Shown here piece by piece: positions 7,667-17,042 of a stretch of DNA of 64,000 nucleotides. Below the pieces are notes generated by a model. The model was given only the letters and a program-made list of their open reading frames with translations. It had not been told where the DNA came from and ran no database searches. Source of the DNA: Mesorhizobium tianshanense (GTDB lineage: Bacteria > Pseudomonadota > Alphaproteobacteria > Rhizobiales > Rhizobiaceae); NCBI RefSeq assembly GCF_007830515.1, contig NZ_VLKT01000008.1, forward strand, positions 116,651 to 180,650, given 5' to 3'. The translations under genes were made by a program, and so were the position numbers. Every line of letters begins with the position of its first letter. Within the stretch, counting starts at the first letter, position 1.

Positions 7667-9341
7667 CGAACATGTCCTTGGCTTGCTCGGCCGTATAATA
7701 TCCAAGCCTGACATCTTGAGCGACCAATTCCCGGTCGCGTTCCTTCGGATCGCCATAGCCGCCGCCACCCGGCGTGCCGACGCGCACGCGATCGCCGGCC
7801 TTCAGTGCGATGTCCTGTTCCTTGGAAAGATGCGGCGGCACATGGGCCTCGCCGTCGCGGAACACGGTTACCGTATTGACCGCGCCGTCCTTGCCGCCCA
7901 ACGCGCCCTGTGGGCCGAAACGGCCATGATCCATGACGAAGGAGGCGCGGGCGTCGCCGCGCAGGATTTCGACCTCATAGGCGAGGCCGAAGCCGCCGCG
8001 ATGCTTGCCGGCGCCGCCCGAGCCTTCGCGCAGGGCATAGTGGCGGTAGAGCACCGGGAAGGCCTGTTCCATGATCTCGACCGGCGGCGACTTGGAAATG
8101 CCTATGGTCGAGCAGCCATTGGTGAGGCCATCATGATCGGTATTGCCGCCATAGCCGCCGCCGGAGATCTGGTACATGACATAGTCGCGGCCACGCTCCG
8201 GGTCGTTGCCGCCGAGCGCGAAATTGCCGCTGGAGCCGGCCGGGGCCGCCGTCACCTTGTCAGGCAGGGCCTGCACCATCGCCGCGAACACAGCCTCGGC
8301 GATGCGCTGCGAAACCTCGGCCGCGCAGCCCGATACCGGGCTCGGATATTTGGCGTCGAGGAAGGTGCCTTCCGGCCGCTTGACATTCAGCGGCTCGAAC
8401 GCGCCAGCGCTGATCGGCACGTCCGGGAAAATGTGGCGCATGGCCAAGTAGACCGAGGACAACGTCGTCGCCAGCACGCTGTTCATCGGCCCCGCACAAG
8501 GCTTCGACGAGCCGGCGAAATCGAAGCTGAGCGTGTCGCCCCGTTTCTCGACCGCAAGCGCGATGGTCAGCGGCTCGTTCACCACCCCGTCGGAATCGAC
8601 GAAAGCCTGCGAGCGATAGATGCCGTCGGGAATGGCTGATATGTTGGCCCGCATCTGTTCGGCGGCGCGGCGGCGCAATTCGGCGATCGCCTCGACCACC
8701 GTTTCGTCTCCGTAACGGTCCAGGATTCCGTTGAGCCGATCCTGGCCGATCAGCAATGCCGCCGCCTGCGCGCGGATGTCACCGATGCGCTGGTCGGCGA
8801 CACGGATATTGGAGCAGATGATGGCGTAGATCTCGGGATCGAGCACGCCCTTCTTGAACAGTTTCACCGGCGGCAGGCGCAAGCCTTCCTGCTCGACCGC
8901 CGTTGCCGAGGCGGAAAAGCCGCCAGGCACCGAGCCGCCAATGTCGGGCCAGTGGCCGGTGTTCGACAGCCAGCAGAATATCTTTCCGCTCCGATAGACC
9001 GGCATGGCGAAGCGCACGTCCATCAGATGGGTGCCGCCGAGATAGGGGTCGTTGACGATGTAGATATCGCCCGGCTCGGGCGGCAGGCAGCGGCCATCGG
9101 CGATCATCTCGATCACCGTCCGCGTCGAATATTGCATGACGCCGACGAACACCGGCAGGCCCTGGCTGCCTTGCGCGATCAGCGAACCATCGACCGCCGA
9201 ATAGATGCCGTCGGAGCGGTCATTGGCCTCGGCGATAACAGGCGAGAAAGCCGCGCGCGAGAAGGTCAGGTCCATCTCGTCGCAGACCTGCTGCAGCGCT
9301 GCCTGAAGGACCGAAAGCGTAATGGTGTCGAGCTTTGCCAT
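7650..9341 (-). CDS. hyuB: hydantoinase B/oxoprolinase family protein
   Basis: A 563-residue HyuB-family subunit. It begins MAKLDTITLSVLQAALQQVC and carries typical stretches DLTFSRAAFSPVIAEANDR, YIVNDPYLGGTHLMD, WLSNTGHWPDIGGSVPGG and, near the end, RVRVGTPGGGGYGDP. The family partners HyuA in ATP-dependent opening of hydantoin, N-methylhydantoin or 5-oxoproline rings, and related pairs act in acetone or acetophenone carboxylation. The ATG at 9341 lies one base after the hyuA stop, so the two are translated together. Which substrate is used cannot be told from sequence; no dihydropyrimidinase, carbamoylase or third carboxylase subunit is adjacent. Confidence 0.92.
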   Translation of the reverse strand: MAKLDTITLSVLQAALQQVCDEMDLTFSRAAFSPVIAEANDRSDGIYSAVDGSLIAQGSQGLPVFVGVMQYSTRTVIEMIADGRCLPPEPGDIYIVNDPYLGGTHLMDVRFAMPVYRSGKIFCWLSNTGHWPDIGGSVPGGFSASATAVEQEGLRLPPVKLFKKGVLDPEIYAIICSNIRVADQRIGDIRAQAAALLIGQDRLNGILDRYGDETVVEAIAELRRRAAEQMRANISAIPDGIYRSQAFVDSDGVVNEPLTIALAVEKRGDTLSFDFAGSSKPCAGPMNSVLATTLSSVYLAMRHIFPDVPISAGAFEPLNVKRPEGTFLDAKYPSPVSGCAAEVSQRIAEAVFAAMVQALPDKVTAAPAGSSGNFALGGNDPERGRDYVMYQISGGGYGGNTDHDGLTNGCSTIGISKSPPVEIMEQAFPVLYRHYALREGSGGAGKHRGGFGLAYEVEILRGDARASFVMDHGRFGPQGALGGKDGAVNTVTVFRDGEAHVPPHLSKEQDIALKAGDRVRVGTPGGGGYGDPKERDRELVAQDVRLGYYTAEQAKDMFGAPIK

Positions 9342-9342
9342 C

Positions 9343-11427
9343 TCAGGCCTCACCGATGTCGATGATGATGTTGCCGTCGGCATCCGAACGCGCCCGGTCG
9401 CCGGGTTCGAGCACGGTGGTGGCGTCCATCTGCTCGAGGATCGCCGGGCCTTCAATGACGGCGTCGAGCGGCAGCTTTTCCCTGCTATAGACCGGCGTGT
9501 CGTGCCAGCGCCCGCCATACCAGACCGGCCGGACCTCGCGCCGCGCCTCATCGAGCGTTGTGGCGCGCCCCGCCGGGTCGATCAGCTGCGACAGATCGAT
9601 CGCCGGCCTGACACCGGTCACCGAGGTGTTGAGGTTGACCAGATTGGCGCGGATCTCCGGCAGCTCGACCTTGAAGCGGGCGAAATACGCCTTCTCGAAA
9701 AGCTGTTGCAGTACCTCGCGTGTCACCGATGACGACGGCAGCGGCACGTTGATGATGTGCGTCTGGCCGACGAACTGCATGTCGGCTGAATGCGTGACGC
9801 GGATCGTCTCCGGCTTTACCGCTTCCTTGCCGATCAGTTCCTCGCCTTCGTTTCGGTGCCGTTCCAATATCGCGTGAAGCTGGGTTTCGTCTAGACTGGC
9901 CACCGGCTGGTTAACCGTGTTGACGAAATCATGGCGCAGATCGGCGACGACACAGCCGAGCGCGTTGGTGATGCCCGGCCGCGCCGGCACCAGCACCTTC
10001 GGCAGGCCGAGCTCGCGCGCCAGAGCGGTCGCATGGAGCGGCCCGGCGCCGCCGAAGGCGAACAGCGCGAAATCGCGCGGGTCGTGGCCGCGCGACACCG
10101 AAACCATGCGGATGGCGCCGGCCATCTTCATGTTGCCCAGCCGCAGCACCGCTCCCGCCGCCTCGACGCCGGACAGGCCGGTGGGGCGGCCAATCCTGTC
10201 TTCGAATATGCCGGCGACATGCTCGATGGTGACCGGGTTCTCGACTGCGAGCAGCTTCTTCGGCGCCAGTCGGCCGAGCACCAGATTGGCGTCGGTGATG
10301 GTCGGCTCGCTGCCGCCGCGCCCGTAACAGATTGGGCCCGGATTGGCGCCGGCGCTTTCCGGGCCGATCTGGATCAGGCCTGCGGCATCGACGCGGGCGA
10401 TCGAGCCGCCGCCGGCGCCGACCGTGTGCACCGCCACCATCGGCACATGGATCGGCATGGCATATTCGATCTCGATCTCGTTCGACACCGCCGGCTCGGC
10501 ATTGCGGATCAGCGCCACGTCGGTCGAGGTACCGCCCATGTCGTAGGTGACCAGGTTTTCGAAGCCGGCGCGTTTGCCGGTATAGGCTGCCGCAATGACG
10601 CCGGAGGCCGGGCCGGACATCACGGTCTTGGCCGATTCACGTGTGACAAAGCGGGCCGAGATCATCCCGCCATTGCCGTTCATGATCAGGAAGTCGCGGG
10701 CATAGCCCTGAGATCCCAATTCCCTGCGCAGCCGTTCGACGTAGCGCTCGAGGATTGGCTGCACCGACGCGTTGACCGAAGCGGTGACCCCGCGTTCGAA
10801 TTCGCGCGCCTCCGACAGCAGCGCATGGCCCGACGTAATGTAGCCGTTCGGCCAAAGTTCAGCGGCGATCTCGGCGGCGCGCCGCTCATGCGCCGGATTG
10901 GCGTAGGAATGCAGGAAATGGATGACGAGGGATTCGCAACCGGCCTCGATCAATTGCGAAATCGCCGCCCGCATCTCCGCCTCGTCGAGCGGGATGCGCA
11001 CCGCACCCGAGGCTTCGACGCGCTCCGACACTTCGAGCCGCAAGTTGCGCGGAATGATCGGGACGAAGGTGCCCGTCATGCCATAGGGCTGCGGCCGTGT
11101 CCGCCGGCCGAGCTCGATCACGTCGCGAAAGCCGCGCGTGGTGATCATGCCGGTTTTCGCCAGCCGGCGTTCCAGCACGGCGTTGGTGGTGGTGGTCGTG
11201 CCGTGGACGATGAGGTCGATGCCGTGGATGGGAAAGCCGGTGGCACTGAGCGCCGAGACGACGCCGAAGGCCTGGTTGTCGACCGTGGTCGGGGTCTTGG
11301 CGATATGCACCCGGCCACCATCACGGCCGTCAATCAGAAGCAGGTCGGTAAAGGTTCCGCCGACATCGATGCCGGCGACGACGCTGCCCAGGGAATCCAG
11401 CGTCTGCGCCGATAATTTCTCTTTCAT
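9343..11427 (-). CDS. hyuA: hydantoinase/oxoprolinase A family protein
   Basis: A 694-residue HyuA-family protein with the ASKHA ATPase fold. The N-terminus GIDVGGTFTDLLLIDGRDGG is the phosphate-binding segment; MGGTSTDVALIRN and HTVGAGGGSIARVDAAG form later nucleotide-binding parts, and GPICYGRGG is a family signature. It is expected to phosphorylate or activate the cyclic substrate, with HyuB completing the reaction. Length matches stand-alone HyuA proteins; eukaryotic oxoprolinase fuses both subunits. It is the first gene of a minus-strand unit hyuA-hyuB-small Cys protein and diverges from the ferredoxin reductase gene across a 235-bp regulatory region. Confidence 0.93.
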   Translation of the reverse strand: MKEKLSAQTLDSLGSVVAGIDVGGTFTDLLLIDGRDGGRVHIAKTPTTVDNQAFGVVSALSATGFPIHGIDLIVHGTTTTTNAVLERRLAKTGMITTRGFRDVIELGRRTRPQPYGMTGTFVPIIPRNLRLEVSERVEASGAVRIPLDEAEMRAAISQLIEAGCESLVIHFLHSYANPAHERRAAEIAAELWPNGYITSGHALLSEAREFERGVTASVNASVQPILERYVERLRRELGSQGYARDFLIMNGNGGMISARFVTRESAKTVMSGPASGVIAAAYTGKRAGFENLVTYDMGGTSTDVALIRNAEPAVSNEIEIEYAMPIHVPMVAVHTVGAGGGSIARVDAAGLIQIGPESAGANPGPICYGRGGSEPTITDANLVLGRLAPKKLLAVENPVTIEHVAGIFEDRIGRPTGLSGVEAAGAVLRLGNMKMAGAIRMVSVSRGHDPRDFALFAFGGAGPLHATALARELGLPKVLVPARPGITNALGCVVADLRHDFVNTVNQPVASLDETQLHAILERHRNEGEELIGKEAVKPETIRVTHSADMQFVGQTHIINVPLPSSSVTREVLQQLFEKAYFARFKVELPEIRANLVNLNTSVTGVRPAIDLSQLIDPAGRATTLDEARREVRPVWYGGRWHDTPVYSREKLPLDAVIEGPAILEQMDATTVLEPGDRARSDADGNIIIDIGEA

Positions 11428-11491
11428 TGTCGAAACTCGAAATTCCCGGACTACGGATGTGTCCCAGTTTGGAAAGGCGTTTTACAAGGGC

Positions 11492-11516
11492 ATCTTGACG
11501 CAGGTATCTTGACGCA
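11492..11516. promoter_or_regulatory. tandem ATCTTGACGCA repeats in hyuA-fpr divergent region
   Basis: The 11-mer ATCTTGACGCA occurs twice, at 11492-11502 and 11506-11516, with a 14-bp period. Each copy contains TTGACG, a plausible -35 element for the rightward gene. An AT-rich patch follows, containing TTGTATACTA, which fits the loose FadR/GntR operator pattern tnGTnnACnA. Whether it serves hyuA or the reductase is unknown. Confidence 0.4.
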
Positions 11517-11662
11517 AATATCATTTGTATACTAATAAATTCCGGACACAAGAGCTTAGCGTCTCGGACTATGCAAGCGGCACGCTGGAACCTGATTGGT
11601 TCGGGCGCGCAGGAGAGGGTTTGGCGTCAGCACCTCGGGGTTGGGCCAGAAGGTTAGGTTTG

Positions 11663-12490
11663 ATGAACACCACATCCGCGCTCAACACCGCCGGCGCCCG
11701 GCCGTTGCAATTCCCCATACCGGCCAATGTCTATGCCGAAACCGTCGTCTCGGTGAAGCACTATACCGACCGGCTGTTTTCGTTCCGCATCACCCGGCCG
11801 CAGTCGCTGCGCTTCCGCTCCGGCGAGTTCGTCATGATCGGCCTGCCCAATGCCGAGAAGCCGGTATTCCGCGCCTATTCGATCGCCAGCCCGTCCTGGG
11901 ACGACGAACTGGAATTCTTCTCGATCAAGGTGCCGGACGGCCCGCTGACCTCGGAACTGCAGAAGATCCAGGTCGGCGACACCATCATCATGCGGCAGAA
12001 GTCGACCGGCACGCTGGTACTCGACGCGCTGACCCCGGCGAAGCGCCTGTTCATGATCTCGACCGGCACCGGCATCGCACCCTTCGCCAGTCTGCTGCGC
12101 GATCCCGACACCTATGAGAAGTTCGAGCAGGTGATCCTGACCCACACCTGCCGCGACAAGGCCGAACTCACCTACGGCCAAGAATTGGTGGCAGCGCTGG
12201 AGAACGACCCGCTGATCGGTGAGCTGACCGGCGGTCGCGTCACCCTCTACAATTCGACGACGCGCGAGACGTCCGAGCGCATGGGCCGCATCACCGCGCT
12301 GATCGGCTCTGGAAAATTCTATGCCGACCTCGGCATCGAAAAGCTCAATCCGGAAACCGACCGCATCATGATCTGCGGCTCGATGCATATGCTCAAGGAC
12401 GTCAAGGAACTTGCCGAAAGCCTCGGCTTCCAGGAAGGCTCGCTGTCTCATCCGGCAAGCTTCGTCGTCGAGCGCGCCTTCGTCGGCTGA
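11663..12490 (+). CDS. fpr: ferredoxin-NADP(+) reductase
   Basis: A 275-residue flavoprotein of the bacterial subclass I ferredoxin/flavodoxin-NADP reductases. The FAD-binding motif is RAYSIASPSWDDELEF (about residue 72 on), the NADP loop STGTGIAPFASLLRDP, the CGS motif ICGSMHMLKDV, and the C-terminus VVERAFVG, which in this subclass stacks on the flavin and shapes nucleotide preference. It moves electrons between NADPH and ferredoxin or flavodoxin in the cytoplasm. The ATG at 11663 has AGGTT upstream; the open frame extends to 11525 but without family similarity. It stands alone on the plus strand with a strong hairpin after its stop. Confidence 0.93.
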   Translation: MNTTSALNTAGARPLQFPIPANVYAETVVSVKHYTDRLFSFRITRPQSLRFRSGEFVMIGLPNAEKPVFRAYSIASPSWDDELEFFSIKVPDGPLTSELQKIQVGDTIIMRQKSTGTLVLDALTPAKRLFMISTGTGIAPFASLLRDPDTYEKFEQVILTHTCRDKAELTYGQELVAALENDPLIGELTGGRVTLYNSTTRETSERMGRITALIGSGKFYADLGIEKLNPETDRIMICGSMHMLKDVKELAESLGFQEGSLSHPASFVVERAFVG

Positions 12491-12525
12491 GACGCCAGCA
12501 GTCCAGCGTTTGCTGCACTCAGACT

Positions 12526-12553
12526 CTGATTTTGACCATGCGGTCAAAATCAG
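12526..12553. terminator. perfect 12-bp hairpin after fpr
   Basis: CTGATTTTGACC (12526-12537) pairs exactly with GGTCAAAATCAG (12542-12553) around an ATGC loop, 35 bp past the fpr stop, followed by CTGTTTTCG. It could end fpr transcription, but the AT-rich symmetric arms also look like a protein operator for the deoC unit that starts 100 bp downstream. Nothing else is seen between 12554 and 12654. Confidence 0.5.
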
Positions 12554-12654
12554 CTGTTTTCGCCGGCTTTTTCCGCTATGACCGTCTGAAGGACTCGTGA
12601 AGCGCTGCTTCACGGGCTATCTTCAACGCAAGTCGTTGAACGAAAGGGCAGGAG

Positions 12655-13710
12655 ATGAGCAGCACGATCCGCGAAGCCGATCTCGGTGCCGGGCCTTCCA
12701 AGGTCACGCCGCTGCCGGCGCGCACCGCCGCCAACACCCCGGCGCCGCAAGCGCACGGCATTGCCCGCAATCCCGGCATGAGGCTCGATCTCGGCTTCAT
12801 GGAATCCGTGCGCAGCGTCAACCGTTCGGCGCTGGAACGCCGCGTCGCCAGCCTGACCAAGCGGCGCTCGATCAAGGCCGACAACCAGGCCGCCTGGCTG
12901 CTGCGCGCCGTCACCTGCATGGACCTGACGACGCTGAACTCGAACGATACCGACGAGCGCGTGCGCCGGCTCTGCGCCAAGGCGATCAATCCGTTCCGCC
13001 GCGACATCGTCGAAGGTCTTGGCATTTCAGGCGAAAAGATCCGCCCGGCAGCGGTCTGCGTTTATCACCCCTTCGTAGCCACCGCCGTCGATGCGCTGCG
13101 GGGCACCGGAATCCACGTTGCAGCCGTATCCACCGCTTTCCCGCACGGCCTCACCCCGCTTTCGACGCGTCTGCAGGAGATCGAAGCATCGGTGAGTGAC
13201 GGCGCCGACGAGATCGACGTCGTCATTCCGCGCGGGCTGGTTTTCGCCGCGAAATGGCAGGAGCTCTATAACGAGATCGTCTCGATGCGCGCCGCCTGCG
13301 GCGAGGCGCATCTGAAGGTCATCCTCGGCACCGGCGATCTCGCCACGCTGCGCAACGTCATGCTGGCGTCGATGGTGGCGATGATGGCGGGCGCCGATTT
13401 CATCAAGACCTCGACCGGCAAGGAAAGCGTCAACGCGACGCTGCCCGTCGGCCTCGCCATGGTGCGCGCCATCCGCGCCTATTTCGAGGAGACCGGCTAC
13501 CTCATCGGCTTCAAGCCGGCCGGCGGCATTTCCACGGCCAAGGCCTCGCTCGACTGGCTGGTGCTGATGAAGGAGGAGCTCGGACGGCCATGGCTGGAGC
13601 CGGAGCTGTTCCGCTTCGGTGCGTCGAGTCTTTTGACTGACATCGAGCGCCAGCTCGAACACCATCTGACTGGCCATTATTCGGCCAATCACCGCCACGC
13701 GATGGCGTGA
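12655..13710 (+). CDS. deoC: deoxyribose-phosphate aldolase
   Basis: A 351-residue DeoC. It cleaves 2-deoxyribose 5-phosphate to acetaldehyde and glyceraldehyde 3-phosphate. The Schiff-base lysine is K251 in FIKTSTGK, the proton-relay lysine lies in LKVILGTGDL, and FKPAGGIST binds phosphate. It is about 100 residues longer than the E. coli enzyme because of an N-terminal extension (residues 1-60, Pro/Ala-rich at first), a feature shared by many DeoC proteins of the larger subgroup. The start is an ATG with GGCAGGAG just upstream. The aldehyde dehydrogenase gene follows after 16 bp, giving a route to oxidise the acetaldehyde produced. Confidence 0.95.
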   Translation: MSSTIREADLGAGPSKVTPLPARTAANTPAPQAHGIARNPGMRLDLGFMESVRSVNRSALERRVASLTKRRSIKADNQAAWLLRAVTCMDLTTLNSNDTDERVRRLCAKAINPFRRDIVEGLGISGEKIRPAAVCVYHPFVATAVDALRGTGIHVAAVSTAFPHGLTPLSTRLQEIEASVSDGADEIDVVIPRGLVFAAKWQELYNEIVSMRAACGEAHLKVILGTGDLATLRNVMLASMVAMMAGADFIKTSTGKESVNATLPVGLAMVRAIRAYFEETGYLIGFKPAGGISTAKASLDWLVLMKEELGRPWLEPELFRFGASSLLTDIERQLEHHLTGHYSANHRHAMA

Positions 13711-13726
13711 TTTTCGGGAGCGCGCC

Positions 13727-16099
13727 ATGAACATTCTCGAACGCTATCACGCCATGGAATACGGCCCGGCGCCGGAAGCGCGCAACGAGGCCGATGCGTG
13801 GCTGGCCGCGCGCGACTTCTCGAAAGCCCTGTTCATCGGCGGCGAGTGGAAGGCAGCCGGCGGCGGCAAGACCTTCGACACCAGCGATCCTTCATCCGGC
13901 AAATTGCTGGCCAAGGTCTCGGACGCCGGTGCCGCCGATATCGACGCGGCGGTTTCGGCGGCCGCCAAGGCGCTGCCGAAATGGAGCGCCAGTTCCGGCT
14001 ACAGCCGAGCCAAAGTGCTGTACGCCATCGGCCGCGCCATGCAGCGTCATCAGCGCCTGTTCGCGGTGCTGGAATCGATCGACAACGGCAAGCCGATCCG
14101 CGAAAGCCGCGACATCGACGTGCCGCTGGCCATCCGCCATTTCATTCACCATGCCGGCTGGGCGCAGGCGCTGGACAGGGATTTCCCTGATCACAAGGGT
14201 GTCGGCGTCGTCGGCCAGATCATCCCGTGGAACTTCCCGCTGCTGATGCTGGCCTGGAAAATCGCGCCGGCACTCGCCGCCGGCTGCACGGTGGTGTTGA
14301 AGCCGGCCGAGTTCACCCCGCTGACCGCCATACTGTTCGCCGAGATCTGCGAACGGGCAGGCGTACCGAAGGGCGTCGTCAACATCGTCCATGGCGGCCC
14401 GGAAGCGGGCGCGGCCATCGTCAATCATCCCGGCATTCAGAAGATTGCCTTCACCGGGTCGTCCGAGGTCGGCAAGATCATCCGCAAGGCCACCGCCGGC
14501 TCGGGCAAGAAACTGTCGCTGGAGCTTGGCGGCAAGTCGGCCTTCGTCGTCTTCGAGGACGCCGATCTCGACAGCGCCGTCGAAGGACTGGTCGATGGTA
14601 TCTGGTTCAATCAGGGCCAGGTCTGCTGTGCCGGCTCGCGCCTGCTGGTCCAGGAAGGCATCGCCGAAGCCTTCATCGCCAAGGTCAAGGTGAGGATGAG
14701 CCGGCTGCGCGTCGGCAGCCCGCTCGACAAGAACACCGATATCGGACCGCTGGTCGATTCGACCCAGCTCGATCGCGTCAAGGGTTTGGTCGCCGAAGGC
14801 GCCAAGCAGGGCGCCGTCTGCTGGCAGCCGGACGTGGCGCTGCCGTCTTCCGGCTATTACCATCTGCCGACGCTTGCCACAGGCGTTTCGCCGGCTAACA
14901 TCCTGGCGCAGGAGGAGGTGTTCGGGCCGGTGCTGGCGACCATGACCTTCCGCAACACCGAGGAGGCGATCGAGCTCGCCAACAACACGCGCTACGGCTT
15001 GGCCGCCTCGGTGTGGAGCGAGAACGTCAACCTCGCTTTGCATGTCGCACCGCAGTTGAAGGCCGGCGTCGTCTGGGTCAACGGCACCAACATGTTCGAT
15101 GCCGCCTGCGGCTTCGGCGGCTACCGCGAAAGCGGCTTCGGCCGCGAAGGCGGATGCGAGGGCATGTTCGAATATTTGTCAGTGAAACTGTCGCTTGGCC
15201 CCGCCATCAAGCCGGCAACGGCTTCCGCCCAGCCTGTCGAGCGATCGGAAGGCGACGGCATCGACCGCACGGCAAAGCTGTTCATCGGCGGCAAACAGGT
15301 GCGGCCGGACGGCAATTATTCGATTGCCGTCGCCACCGCCAAGGGCAAGCTCGCTGGCGAGGTCGGTCTCGGCAACCGCAAGGATATCCGCGACGCCGTT
15401 GCCGCTGCCCGTGGCTGCAGGGGCTGGCCGACGGCGACCGCCTACAACCGCAGCCAGGTGCTTTACTATCTGGCCGAGAACCTCTCCGGCCGTGCTGACG
15501 AGTTCGCCGCGCGACTCACCCAGCTTACCGGCGCCACCACCAAGGCCGCGCGCGAGGAGGTCGAGTTGTCGATCGAGCGGCTGTTCCTCTATGCCGGGCT
15601 GGCCGACAAGTTCGAAGGCCGCGTCCACCAGCCGCCGGCCCGCGCCGTTACGCTGGCGCTGCACGAGCCGGTCGGCGTCGTCGGCATCGTCGCATCCGAC
15701 AATGCCCCCTTGCTCGGCCTGATCTCGCTGGTGGCGCCGGCGCTCGCCATGGGCAACACAGTGGTCGCGGTGCCTTCCGAAAAATATCCGCTGCTTGCTA
15801 CCGACCTCTACCAGGTCATCGAATATTCCGACGTTCCGGCCGGCGCCATCAATATCGTCACCGGCCGCACCGCCGAACTGACCGGCGTCTTGGCCAAGCA
15901 TGACGATGTCGACGGGCTCTGGGTGTTCGCCGATGCCGAGACCTGCGCCAAGGCCGAGGCCGAGTCGATCGGCAACCTCAAGCGCATCTGGACCGGCAAT
16001 GGCCGCAGCCTCGACTGGGCGTCGGCCGATGCCGCCGGCGATGCCTTCCTGCGCCGTGCCGTGGAGGTCAAGAATGTCTGGGTGCCTTACGGCGACTGA
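13727..16099 (+). CDS. two-domain aldehyde dehydrogenase (ALDH16-like)
   Basis: A 790-residue protein with a full aldehyde dehydrogenase domain (about residues 25-490) and a second, shorter ALDH-like region (about 510-790). The first has E266 in LELGGKS and the nucleophile C300 in GQVCCAGSR, so it should be active. The second keeps a cofactor-fold pattern (EPVGVVGIVASDNAPLL, VAPALAMGNTVVAVPSE) but has no GQxC nucleophile and stops before a normal catalytic half. This layout is known for the ALDH16 family, where the second domain is structural. Gene position directly after deoC suggests it oxidises the acetaldehyde from deoxyribose phosphate; that role is inference. Confidence 0.9.
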   Translation: MNILERYHAMEYGPAPEARNEADAWLAARDFSKALFIGGEWKAAGGGKTFDTSDPSSGKLLAKVSDAGAADIDAAVSAAAKALPKWSASSGYSRAKVLYAIGRAMQRHQRLFAVLESIDNGKPIRESRDIDVPLAIRHFIHHAGWAQALDRDFPDHKGVGVVGQIIPWNFPLLMLAWKIAPALAAGCTVVLKPAEFTPLTAILFAEICERAGVPKGVVNIVHGGPEAGAAIVNHPGIQKIAFTGSSEVGKIIRKATAGSGKKLSLELGGKSAFVVFEDADLDSAVEGLVDGIWFNQGQVCCAGSRLLVQEGIAEAFIAKVKVRMSRLRVGSPLDKNTDIGPLVDSTQLDRVKGLVAEGAKQGAVCWQPDVALPSSGYYHLPTLATGVSPANILAQEEVFGPVLATMTFRNTEEAIELANNTRYGLAASVWSENVNLALHVAPQLKAGVVWVNGTNMFDAACGFGGYRESGFGREGGCEGMFEYLSVKLSLGPAIKPATASAQPVERSEGDGIDRTAKLFIGGKQVRPDGNYSIAVATAKGKLAGEVGLGNRKDIRDAVAAARGCRGWPTATAYNRSQVLYYLAENLSGRADEFAARLTQLTGATTKAAREEVELSIERLFLYAGLADKFEGRVHQPPARAVTLALHEPVGVVGIVASDNAPLLGLISLVAPALAMGNTVVAVPSEKYPLLATDLYQVIEYSDVPAGAINIVTGRTAELTGVLAKHDDVDGLWVFADAETCAKAEAESIGNLKRIWTGNGRSLDWASADAAGDAFLRRAVEVKNVWVPYGD

Positions 16100-16277
16100 G
16101 CTTCAGTCGGGCGCCCGCAGAGGACGTCCGGGCTTGACGGCAGGAAAGATGCTCTTTACCGAGAAAAAACATTTGCCCCAAAGCGAACGGCGACGCAGGC
16201 GGCACAAGAGTGCCTGTCTGGCACATTGCGCCTTGGTCGCGTGCCGGTAAAACCGGGCGGCCACAGAGGAGGAAAGA

Positions 16278-17009
16278 ATGGCGGATCTGGCAGGCAAGGT
16301 CGTTGTCGTCACGGCGGCGGCGCAAGGCATAGGCCGGGCAAGCGCGCTGGCTTTCGCCAAGGCGGGCGCCATCGTCAATGCCACTGATATCAACGAGGTA
16401 ATGCTCGCCGAACTCGGCAAAACGTCTGGGATCAAGACGCGCAAGCTCGACGTGCTGAACGACGAGGCCGTAACGTCGGCCTTCGCCGAGATCGGTCCCG
16501 TCGACGTGCTGTTCAACTGCGCCGGCTTCGTCCATTCGGGCTCGATCCTCGAGATGAAGGACGGCGATCTCGACTTCGCCTACGATCTCAATGTCCGCTC
16601 GATGATCCGCACTATCCGCGCCGTGCTGCCCGGCATGCTGGAGCGCGGCGACGGCTCGATCATCAACATGTCGTCGCTGGCCGGCTCGACCAAGGGCGTG
16701 CCGAACCGCTTCGTCTATGGGCTGACCAAGGCGGCCGTCATCGGCCTGACCAAGTCGATCGCCGCCGACTATGTCGGCAAGGGCATACGCTGCAACGCTA
16801 TCTGCCCGGGCACGGTCGAGAGCCCGTCGCTGGAGGACCGCATGCATGCGCAGGGCGACTACGAGGCGGCCCGCGCCGCCTTCATCGCTCGCCAGCCCAT
16901 GGGCCGGCTTGGCACGCCGGAGGAAATCGCCGATCTCGCCGTCTATCTGGCTGGCGCCACCTATACGTCGGGGCAGGCCTATAATATCGACGGTGGCTGG
17001 TCGATCTAA
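16278..17009 (+). CDS. SDR family oxidoreductase, sugar-acid (2-keto-3-deoxy-L-fuconate type) dehydrogenase
   Basis: A 243-residue classical short-chain dehydrogenase. The cofactor loop is TAAAQGIGRA, the NAG-like motif is NCAG, and the catalytic set is S133, Y147 and K151 (YGLTK). The aspartate after the second strand (ATDIN) favours NAD. The overall sequence, including CPGTVESPSLEDR and the close FAH-family partner, resembles 2-keto-3-deoxy-L-fuconate 4-dehydrogenases of the non-phosphorylated fucose/rhamnose pathway. An AGGAGG-type site precedes the ATG. The hydrolase gene follows after 33 bp. The earlier enzymes (dehydratase, lactonase) are not nearby, so the substrate is an inference from the pair. 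Confidence 0.82.
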   Translation: MADLAGKVVVVTAAAQGIGRASALAFAKAGAIVNATDINEVMLAELGKTSGIKTRKLDVLNDEAVTSAFAEIGPVDVLFNCAGFVHSGSILEMKDGDLDFAYDLNVRSMIRTIRAVLPGMLERGDGSIINMSSLAGSTKGVPNRFVYGLTKAAVIGLTKSIAADYVGKGIRCNAICPGTVESPSLEDRMHAQGDYEAARAAFIARQPMGRLGTPEEIADLAVYLAGATYTSGQAYNIDGGWSI

Positions 17010-17042
17010 GAGGCCTCTGGTCGCAACTGGGAGAAAAATTCT

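Noticed and set aside
9931..11415. A 494-codon plus-strand frame opposite hyuA
   Set aside because: Mirror frame of a clearly conserved gene; no recognisable domain.
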